Positions 25,824 to 31,697 of a DNA stretch of 31,697 nucleotides are shown piece by piece. Source of the stretch: UBA5868 sp964482025 (GTDB lineage Bacteria > Pseudomonadota > Gammaproteobacteria > Pseudomonadales > Cellvibrionaceae); contig CAYZVN010000035.1 of assembly GCA_964482025.1 (NCBI GenBank), positions 1 to 31,697 of the forward strand, given 5' to 3'. The position numbers and the translations under genes were made by a program. Below the pieces are notes generated by a model. The model had not been told where the DNA came from. It made no database searches and saw only the letters and a program-made list of their open reading frames with translations. Positions within the stretch are counted from its first letter, which is position 1, and each line of letters begins with the position of its first letter.

Positions 25824-26912
25824 TTAAACCGGCTTGCCGTTGCGTACAAAGCTCGGCTTTACCACCGCCACTTCGATCTCTTTACCGCGAATCACAACCT
25901 TCGCTTGCGCGCCTGTCTCCGCCGGTACACGTGCCAATGCTATAGAGTAGCCCAGGGTTGGAGAAAAGCTGCCGCTGGTGATCACACCTTGACGCTCCGT
26001 CTCGGGAACCAGCACTGCATAGCCCTCTCGCAGCACACCGCGCTCGCGCATCACTAAACCCACCAGCTTGTCCTGGATACCGGCCGCTTTAGCGGCTTCC
26101 AGCGCCGCGCGGCCGATGAAATCGCGGCCTTCCGTCCAGGCCACCGTCCAGCCCATATTGGCCACCAGCGGTGACACCTGTTCGTCCATCTCATGGCCGT
26201 ACAAATTCAGACCCGCCTCCAAACGCAAGGTATCGCGCGCACCCAAACCGCAAGGGCGAGCGCCGGCCTCCGCCAAGGCACGCCACAGTGCTTCGGCATC
26301 CGCCTCTGGCAATATGGCCTCATAGCCATCCTCGCCGGTATAGCCCGTACGGGCGACAAACCATTCCGCCCGCTCGGCAAGATAAGCGCCACTGAAGGGG
26401 CTCAAGGATTTCGCGACGGCAACATCGGCCGCCGATAATAGCGAGTGCAATTTGTCCCGAGCATTGGGCCCTTGCACGGCGATCAACGCCAGCTCCGGGC
26501 GCTCCTGGGCAGTCGCGTCAAAGCCTTTTATATGCTGAGCAATCCACGCCAAGTCTTTAGCGCGCGTGCCGCAATTGACGACAAGGCGATAGCCCCACGC
26601 CATCAAGTAAACGATCAGATCATCAATCACGCCGCCTTCGGGGTTGAGCATGGCACTGTAGAGGGCTTTGCCTTCGTCTTTCAGCTTCGCCACATCATTG
26701 GCCAACAAATACTGCAAAAAGCGCTTGGCGTCCGGCCCCTGTACATCGATCACCGTCATGTGGGAGACGTCGAACATACCGGCATCGCGGCGCACCGCGT
26801 GGTGCTCTTCGATTTGTGAGCCGTAATTGACAGGCATGGACCAGCCGGAAAAATCCACCAGCTTGCCGCCCATTTCCTGGTGTACGGCGTGAAGCGGAGT
26901 TTGGTTGAGCAT
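25824..26912 (-). CDS. gcvT: glycine cleavage system aminomethyltransferase (T protein)
   Basis: 362 residues, the usual length. GcvT transfers the methylene group from the aminomethyl-H protein to tetrahydrofolate and releases ammonia. Motifs include LVDFSGWSMPVNYGSQIEEH and DAGMFDVSHMTVIDVQGPDA at the N-terminus, ARTGYTGEDGYE in the folate-binding region and CGLGARDTLRLEAGLNLYG. The ATG at 26912 has only a weak upstream AAGG. The 160 bases upstream show no glycine-riboswitch consensus that I can recognise, only a possible TTCAAC-18-TAGAAT promoter on the minus strand near 26990-26950. Confidence 0.96.
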   Translation of the reverse strand: MLNQTPLHAVHQEMGGKLVDFSGWSMPVNYGSQIEEHHAVRRDAGMFDVSHMTVIDVQGPDAKRFLQYLLANDVAKLKDEGKALYSAMLNPEGGVIDDLIVYLMAWGYRLVVNCGTRAKDLAWIAQHIKGFDATAQERPELALIAVQGPNARDKLHSLLSAADVAVAKSLSPFSGAYLAERAEWFVARTGYTGEDGYEAILPEADAEALWRALAEAGARPCGLGARDTLRLEAGLNLYGHEMDEQVSPLVANMGWTVAWTEGRDFIGRAALEAAKAAGIQDKLVGLVMRERGVLREGYAVLVPETERQGVITSGSFSPTLGYSIALARVPAETGAQAKVVIRGKEIEVAVVKPSFVRNGKPV

Positions 26913-27072
26913 GATAAGAAGACCTTGGAGGCAGTGACTGAAAGGCCGGCATTCTAACAGGAAGCACTGTGGGGGTTGAACTCGACGGGGGCCGGCGGAA
27001 GTGAGCAGCGCCTAAAAGCCTTAATTGAACTGTTAGAAGAGTCGGCGATTCATCCTGACCGATACCACGCCA

Positions 27073-28428
27073 TCAAGGCTTCAATAGATTAGTCTCATTT
27101 TCTCCGAGGGTGCAATTACTCGCCTGCTGCATTAACACACCCGCATCGCTGGCCAGCTGACCCTCCGCTGGTGTCGCCAAACGAGCATCTTCCACATTCG
27201 CACCAACCGCTGCCCCCTGGGAAACCACTGAAGACGGCGATGGCTGACCGTCCATGTTGACCACCACTCCCTGGGGGAAAATGACTTCTCGCGCCTCATC
27301 CGGCAGGCTGACACCCGCTTCCATTAACTTGTATTTAACGGTTCGTATAATCGACGAGCGCACTTTTGCGGCGCTGTGGGCGCGGGTATCGACCCAGAAG
27401 TAAATGCCGAGGTTGATACTGGACGAGCCTAACTGCTCGGCCAAAATCAGAGGTTCTGGATCTTTTAATACCGCCGGATGCTCATCGAGCCACTGCAAAA
27501 TTAAACTCTGCACCTGGCTGATGGAGGCATCGTAGCCTATGCCGACGGTAAAGTTTTGGCGAACATTGGGATTGGCAGACAAGTTCGTAATGGGCTGTTT
27601 ATAAATAATGGTATTGGGAATTTGTACATGATTGCCATCAGGCATAATCAATACAGTGCCACGAGTGGTCATCGCATCCACCACTCCCGTGTACTCAAGC
27701 ACCCTAATCACATCACCGCGCACAAACGGCCGCTGAATACTCAATAAAATACTGGCGAGAAAGTTCTCCGTGATGTCGCGAAATGCGATACCGATAATTA
27801 AACCCAACAAACCGGTACCGCCAATGAGTGTCGCGGCAAGATTGCCAAGGCCACTGACGGAAAACACCAAATAAACACCGATCACCAGCACCGGTATTGC
27901 CGCCAAGCGTGCCATCAAACCACGCAGCATAATGCTGTCCACTCGCCCCACCAACAACCGCCGCGCCGTTGCCGCCAGCCGCTTTGCCAAAAACATACTC
28001 AGTAAAAAAATCAGTAAACTGACGATCCACTGTGGCACATAACGCAAGCTCTTCTGAAACAACACCTGTGCCTGATCGGCAACCGGCTCAAGGCTCCAGG
28101 GGTTCGGGTTTACCACCTGAATTTTGTTCACAACCGCGATTACATCCTCGGTGCGATAGGCAATATTCTCGGCCCATTTTTTATGGTCATCGCGGACGGT
28201 GGTACCGCTCAAAGTCACTATGCCGCTGTTGTTATCAACCGCAACCTCATCGAACCATTCGCTGGCCACTAAAATACTGCGGATACGGTTGCGCACCGTA
28301 TGGTCACTCGCCCCCGCCTGCACCGGAATCACCTTCTGCTCCACCTCGGCAGGCTCCGACTGCGCAAACGTCACCACCGACCCACAAAGCGCCCACAACA
28401 AAAAAGGAAAAAGCCAATATTTCATCAA
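27073..28428 (-). CDS. MscS-family mechanosensitive channel with N-terminal periplasmic BON domain
   Basis: 451 residues. A signal peptide (about 1-22) is followed by a BON domain (about 42-107: SEWFDEVAVDNNSGIVTLSG and RTEDVIAVVNKIQVVNP), membrane helices at about 130-225, and the MscS core with the pore-lining helix and the conserved stretch GLIIGIAFRDITENFLASI, then QRPFVRGDVIRV of the beta domain. The C-terminal ~70 residues are low-complexity and polar. MscS channels release solutes on hypo-osmotic shock; BON domains bind lipid or surface. The fusion suggests a channel tied to the periplasm or envelope. It is a stand-alone gene; its upstream region carries a 19-bp palindrome. Confidence 0.88.
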   Translation of the reverse strand: MMKYWLFPFLLWALCGSVVTFAQSEPAEVEQKVIPVQAGASDHTVRNRIRSILVASEWFDEVAVDNNSGIVTLSGTTVRDDHKKWAENIAYRTEDVIAVVNKIQVVNPNPWSLEPVADQAQVLFQKSLRYVPQWIVSLLIFLLSMFLAKRLAATARRLLVGRVDSIMLRGLMARLAAIPVLVIGVYLVFSVSGLGNLAATLIGGTGLLGLIIGIAFRDITENFLASILLSIQRPFVRGDVIRVLEYTGVVDAMTTRGTVLIMPDGNHVQIPNTIIYKQPITNLSANPNVRQNFTVGIGYDASISQVQSLILQWLDEHPAVLKDPEPLILAEQLGSSSINLGIYFWVDTRAHSAAKVRSSIIRTVKYKLMEAGVSLPDEAREVIFPQGVVVNMDGQPSPSSVVSQGAAVGANVEDARLATPAEGQLASDAGVLMQQASNCTLGENETNLLKP

Positions 28429-28524
28429 CCCGCCGCCTTAGCTTACGTAAACAGAACATTTGTGCAGAGGGGGAGCAGTGCAGGTTTGATGCCAGCACCG
28501 CTGGCCGCGCTTAAATGGAGGCTT

Positions 28525-28543
28525 TGCACCTGTAACAGGTGCA
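28525..28543. promoter_or_regulatory. 19-bp perfect palindrome upstream of the BON-MscS gene
   Basis: TGCACCTGT-A-ACAGGTGCA is a perfect dyad with one central base, 97 bases upstream of the BON-MscS start and 54 bases after the deaminase stop (both minus strand). The one-base centre fits a dimeric-repressor operator better than a terminator, and no T-run follows. The regulator is unknown. Confidence 0.5.
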
Positions 28544-28597
28544 GTGAGCTATACGAAAGGGGAAAAGTCTTACAAGAGTTTATAATAACTACAGCGT

Positions 28598-29035
28598 CTA
28601 GACGCCAATATCCTCATTCCACAATTCCGGTTTGGCAGTAATAAAACTTTGCATCAGCTGAATACACGTTGCATCCTGCAACACCACCACCTCCACTCCC
28701 CGCGAACGCAACAAATCCTCATCGCCCATAAAGGTTTGGTTTTCTCCCACCACAACCTTCTTAATCCCATAAAGCAAAATCGCGCCGCTGCACATCGGGC
28801 AAGGCGACAGCGTGGTGTACAACGTGCACTCCCGATAAACCGACGCCGACTGACGCCCAGCATTTTCAAAAGCATCCATCTCCCCATGCAAAATCGCACT
28901 TCCCTTCTGCACCCGACGATTATGCCCTCGGCCAATAATGTTCCCCTCGTGCACAATCACAGAACCAATGGGAATCCCACCTTCGGCGAGACTTTTTTTA
29001 GCTTCTTCGATAGCAGCTTGCATGAATTTTTCCAT
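28598..29035 (-). CDS. cytosine deaminase of the yeast FCY1 type
   Basis: 145 residues. Zinc-site residues are H50 and the proton-shuttle E52 (LHGEMDAFENAGR) and C79/C82 (SPCPMCSGAIL). It resembles yeast cytosine deaminase over its whole length as I recall that protein: YRECTLYTTLSPCPMCSG, then VVVGENQTF, RSRGVEVVVL and a C-terminus ending WNEDIGV (yeast: WFEDIGE). That supports cytosine to uracil salvage rather than tRNA adenosine or guanine deamination. This differs from the unrelated E. coli CodA. A purine-rich AGAGAG precedes the ATG. No cytosine permease is next to it. Confidence 0.85.
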   Translation of the reverse strand: MEKFMQAAIEEAKKSLAEGGIPIGSVIVHEGNIIGRGHNRRVQKGSAILHGEMDAFENAGRQSASVYRECTLYTTLSPCPMCSGAILLYGIKKVVVGENQTFMGDEDLLRSRGVEVVVLQDATCIQLMQSFITAKPELWNEDIGV

Positions 29036-29077
29036 GGGGGGCTCTCTTTAATGGGTGGGGTTTATCAAAACCGGTGG

Positions 29078-29120
29078 CTGAGCGAAGTCGAAGCCCGGCC
29101 CACTCCCTCGACAAGCTCAG
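29078..29120. repeat. imperfect inverted dispersed-type repeat
   Basis: CTGAGCGAAGTCGA (29078-29091) faces TCGACAAGCTCAG (29108-29120); apart from the central GAA/TT difference the arms are complementary. This sequence pair is familiar as a dispersed repeat in many bacterial genomes. It lies between the deaminase and the immunity-like gene, at the edge of the accessory patch. Confidence 0.55.
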
Positions 29121-29146
29121 GGAAGGGCCTTCGATGTGTCTTGCCT

Positions 29147-29775
29147 CTATCTTCTTGATTTCGAAGGAAGCTCAAGCCCCTCTAAGCATGCTGGGACACT
29201 ATCGGCATATGCGATAAACCGATAAGCACGATTGGTATAGGATTTGGGCTGACAGATTTTATAACCTTGACTAAACAAGTATTTCTCAAGAGGAAAATGA
29301 ACCAGGTGCGGCAATAGAAACATAAGCGCCAGCCCCACCATCATCATGCGGGTAAGCAGCTTTGCTAGACCGGCTGAGGGCANNNNNNNNNNNNNNNNNN
29401 NNNNNNNNNNNNNNNNNNNNNNNNNNNNNNNNNNNNNNNNNNNNNNNNNNNNNNNNNNNNNNNNNNNNNNNNNNNNNNNNNNGCCAGCCCCACCATCATC
29501 ATGCGGGTAAGCAGCTTTGCTAGACCGGCTGAGGGCATGGATCTCTGCCACCACTCGATTGCTGCATAAATTGCGATACCGACAGAAATAATCGCAACAC
29601 CGAGAAATCGAAAAACGCCGGTGTTGAAGGTGACAATTGGTGCAGACTGCACCAATGACGCCACGAGAGAACCAAGCCCCCAAAAAAATATACTTAATGC
29701 AATTAAACCAAAGCCGCCCATAAATATGGCGGCCAGCAATTGCTTGCGTCGATCGCAAGCCGAATTATTCATCAT
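29147..29775 (-). CDS. small membrane protein, probable immunity protein (copy 1, interrupted by an assembly gap)
   Basis: After removing 155 bp of gap and duplicate (29383-29537), the frame is intact: 157 residues from ATG 29775. Three membrane segments are visible near residues 13-36, 48-74 and 87-110, followed by a ~45-residue tail with two Cys (GYKICQPKSY and SVPACLEG). By eye it is about 52% identical, without gaps and at equal length, to the gene at 29993-30466. The frame extends upstream to 29877, but the shorter start matches the paralog and shares its CCAAGGCTGTAAG leader. I cannot name a family. Position behind a toxin-like gene and small membrane architecture suggest immunity; this is inference. 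Confidence 0.65.
29328..29537. other. assembly gap with duplicated 55-bp flanks inside immunity-like copy 1
   Basis: Positions 29328-29382 and 29483-29537 are identical over 55 bases around exactly 100 Ns, the same geometry as the ilvD gap. Merging the copies restores a frame of the same length as the paralog. Confidence 0.93.
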
Positions 29776-29776
29776 G

Positions 29777-29793
29777 CTTACAGCCTTGGACGA
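29777..29793 (-). repeat. second copy of the toxin 3' end / immunity leader
   Basis: On the minus strand this reads TCG-T-CCAAGGCTGTAAG directly before copy 1's ATG. It matches 30484-30468 at 16 of 17 bases, where it encodes the toxin's final RPRL and stop codon and forms the leader of copy 2. In the same frame this copy also reads GRPRL-stop. It is therefore a remnant of a duplicated toxin tail. Confidence 0.6.
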
Positions 29794-29898
29794 CCAGGCG
29801 GCTTCTTCAGTGAGTCTATGAACAATCATATCCCCTAATATCGCAAATTGAACAAGTTGCTTACTAACATTCGGCACGGTTGTGATTGGGCTGACAAT

Positions 29899-29986
29899 GT
29901 CGGAAGGCGCTGCGCTTTTCCGACCTACGGATTTCGCTCACCGGTTTCCATGCGTAGGTCGGATAAGGCGCTAGCCGCCATCCGAC
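29899..29986. repeat. REPIN: two inverted REP elements with GTAG feet
   Basis: Right element: GTAG (29954-29957), then GTCGGAT (29958-29964), a two-base bulge, GGCG, five-base loop, CGCC and ATCCGAC (29980-29986). Left element, inverted: GTCGGAA (29899-29905), inner GCG/CGC stem, TTCCGAC (29918-29924), then CTAC (29925-29928), the complement of GTAG. The spacer is 25 bases. This is the hallmark layout of REP pairs mobilised by RAYT transposases, close to the E. coli REP consensus. No RAYT gene is in the window. Confidence 0.82.
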
Positions 29987-29992
29987 GCCCCC

Positions 29993-30466
29993 CTATCTCC
30001 GCCCTTTTGATTTCCTCTCGACACCTTCCAGACATGCCGGAACGCTATTGGCGTACGCGATAGACCGATACGAACGCGTCGCATATGACCGAGGCTCGCA
30101 AATTTTATAGCCGTTATTAAACAAGTATCGTTCAAGAGGGAAATGGATAATATGCGGCAATAAAAACATCAGCAATAAACCGGCTATCAAACAGCGACCA
30201 ATCCATTTATTCGCAGCTTTTGGTGGCTTTTCCTGATAGGCCCACACAATAACCGCGGCGCCTGCTAGCCCCGCAGTGCCGATGGCAACACCCAAAAACC
30301 GATAAACGGAGGTGTCGAATGTAATGATTGGGGCCGCCCCTAACAAGTCATTGATAAGGGTGCCTGCCCCACCCAAAAAGAAGATCATTGAGCCTAAACT
30401 CAGGCCGCTAAAAATAATGGCGACCAGCAATTGCAGCCAACGACTCTGTGACGATTCACTCGCCAT
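29993..30466 (-). CDS. small membrane protein, probable immunity protein (copy 2)
   Basis: 157 residues with three membrane segments (near 12-38, 48-72 and 89-108) and a polar tail with two Cys (GYKICEPRSY and SVPACLEG). It starts two bases after the toxin stop (TAA-GT-ATG), so it would be translated together with the toxin gene. The most conserved part versus copy 1 is LMFLLPHxxHFPLE to the C-terminus, while the first two helices diverge. The adjacency to the toxin-like gene makes this the presumptive cognate immunity protein. No family is recognised with confidence. Confidence 0.7.
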   Translation of the reverse strand: MASESSQSRWLQLLVAIIFSGLSLGSMIFFLGGAGTLINDLLGAAPIITFDTSVYRFLGVAIGTAGLAGAAVIVWAYQEKPPKAANKWIGRCLIAGLLLMFLLPHIIHFPLERYLFNNGYKICEPRSYATRSYRSIAYANSVPACLEGVERKSKGRR

Positions 30467-30468
30467 AC

Positions 30469-31335
30469 TTACAGCCTTGGGCGAGACGGAACAAAACGAT
30501 CAACCGAATTTTTCAGTAGTATGATCGCATTGCGCTGCGCGGCATCCACCGCATAATCAATCACTGACCCCATCATCTTGCCAACCTGATTAAGTGCCTG
30601 CTCCTTACGCTTTTGGAGATAAACATTGGCATCGTCTCCCATTTCCTCTAAGCCAGCGATAACCTTTTCCGTGAGACCATAATGCTGGTCTACTTGATCG
30701 AGAACCATCGTCAAACCAAAACCGACAATCACCACAGCCAAAATTGGCCCTGCGGCGATAACTGCGGTACTCGTAGCGACAGCAGCACCAATGGATGCAG
30801 CGACGACAATACCAACCTTTACAACATCGGTAGCGAGCGTTCCGATCAAACGGGATAAGGTGATCTCGTCGGTAAGTGCATAATCCGCGATGCGATATGC
30901 GCTGATCAGTACCAGAGATATCAGCCCTCCCGCTTTGGCAGCGCCAACTGCGGCATGACGACCCAGGCCCAAACTGACAACTTTAGGATGTTGAATACCA
31001 TATTTGGTGCCGGTCAAAATTTTTCTCAATCCAGGCGTGCCTTTCAGCACTATATGAGGTTTACCACCGTAATGTTTGATGTACGCCTGACTTGAAATAC
31101 CGCCTAAATCACCCACCAATCGCGCCAACTTTACCGCATCGGTGCTCGAAGAATAATAATTGGCGCCCACTCCGGCAGTGCCGCGAATGGACTCCCAGGC
31201 ACCCTTGATTTTATTCCGCTCCGGCGGTGGCAGCGAGGCGACTACTTTGTCCATCTCTTCAAAAGAGATGACATAGATCTCATGCTGGTTCTGCTGAATC
31301 GCCTGGCGGTATTAGTTCTTTTCCTGTTCCTGCAT
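30469..31335 (-). pseudogene. probable membrane-inserting toxin with an in-frame stop at codon 8
   Basis: A strong AGGAG (31346-31342) precedes ATG at 31335, which reads MQEQEKN then TAA (31314-31312), and the same frame continues without another stop for 280 codons (YRQAIQQNQHEIYVISFEEM onward) to 30469. The full product would be 288 residues: a soluble N-terminal part, then a C-terminal half with hydrophobic helices (AAKAGGLISLVLISAYRIA, KVGIVVAASIGAAVATSTAV and GPILAVVIVGFGLTMVL), like a colicin-type or T6SS pore former. The first in-frame ATG after the stop is 31254, without a spaced Shine-Dalgarno. The toxin role is inferred from architecture and the following membrane genes. Confidence 0.6.
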
Positions 31336-31413
31336 AACGTGCTCCTTGTTAAGGTTGTGTGGTGGTAATAATAGTGTCCTGATTCGCAGGTTAAACCCAC
31401 CAAGTCTTCCCTG

Positions 31414-31697
31414 TCAGTAACTGCCGCATGATACCTCATTTAACTTGCCTGTTTCATGTACACAACCATGGATGTAAGGTCGATGCCCGCGCACTACCCA
31501 AGCCATCGTAATGATAGAGCGTAGCCGCGCGGTTTTCAGACGGTTGGATTGAAGCATCACAACCATAAAATACCCGATACCCTGACTCATATAATCGACA
31601 AACAAAAGGTAGCCCGCAATATGGCTTTTCAGCTCATTCGTAGCGACACCTGTCAGATCAATAAACGGAACCTCGCCATCGTACATTCTTTTTAACT
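31414..31697 (-). pseudogene. degraded RHS/YD-repeat remnant
   Basis: No intact gene spans this end. One minus-strand frame (31633-31454) contains RLYESGYRVFYG and then TLYHYDGLGSARAST before a stop; Y-H-Y-D-G-L-G-S is the characteristic core motif of RHS/YD-repeat proteins. A different frame is open from the window edge to 31414 (MYDGEVPFIDLTGVATNEL onward), so the region looks frameshifted. The typical RHS core would be followed by a variable toxin tip, and the toxin-like gene follows in the same direction. The edge of the window prevents a full check. Confidence 0.45.

Noticed and set aside
26913..27072. Glycine riboswitch upstream of gcvT
   Set aside because: Looked for the conserved tandem aptamer core and did not find it.
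26940..27093. Plus-strand frame ending LKALIELLEESAIHPDRYH before a stop
   Set aside because: Looks protein-like but has no start codon or ribosome site, is about 45 codons, and overlaps the 3' end of the MscS gene; at most a remnant.
28525..28543. LexA or lux box
   Set aside because: The half-sites resemble ACCTGT/ACAGGT, but the central spacing is one base, which fits neither CTGT-N8-ACAG nor the 20-bp lux box.

Overview
The window is ordinary gammaproteobacterial chromosome for most of its length and ends in an accessory patch. Gene order (rppH-ptsP-lgt-thyA-folA; the DUF3450/TtpC/ExbB/ExbD/TonB/TPR operon), TonB-type physiology and moderately high GC suggest a marine or polysaccharide-degrading gammaproteobacterium, perhaps Cellvibrionales. 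That placement is inference from gene content.

Layout: 1-5522 (+) holds the 3' end of rsmE, argA, a response regulator with a TPR-type tail, and ilvD. ilvD is interrupted only by an assembly gap. 5632-10804 (-) is a six-gene TonB2-type energy-transduction operon (DUF3450, TtpC-like, ExbB, ExbD, TonB, TPR protein). 11075-16162 (-) is folA, thyA, lgt, ptsP and rppH, tightly packed with overlaps. 16317-19552 (+) holds a HAD phosphatase, an imelysin-like lipoprotein and a phospholipase-D-type cardiolipin synthase. 19575-24976 (-) is a two-gene unit related to the 2-hydroxyacyl-CoA dehydratase/activase family; the larger protein carries two activase domains, each with a Cys pair exactly 39 residues apart. 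25352-26912 (-) is gcvT-gcvH without an adjacent gcvP. 27073-29035 (-) holds a BON-MscS channel and a yeast-FCY1-like cytosine deaminase.

29036-31697 is the accessory patch. It reads on the minus strand as a degraded RHS/YD-repeat remnant, a probable membrane-inserting toxin whose ribosome-binding site and ATG are followed by an in-frame TAA at codon 8, and two tandem paralogous small membrane proteins of 157 residues each. These last two are the likely immunity proteins. The leader of the second paralog repeats the toxin's last codons, and a REPIN (two inverted REP elements, each with a GTAG foot) lies between the paralogs. This looks like an orphan polymorphic-toxin tip with its immunity array.

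Both N runs are exactly 100 bases and are flanked by exact 55-bp direct repeats. Removing 155 bp at each restores perfect reading frames (616 aa for ilvD, 157 aa for the immunity-like gene), so both are assembly artefacts and not gene breaks. I saw no tRNA, rRNA, CRISPR array or insertion sequence.
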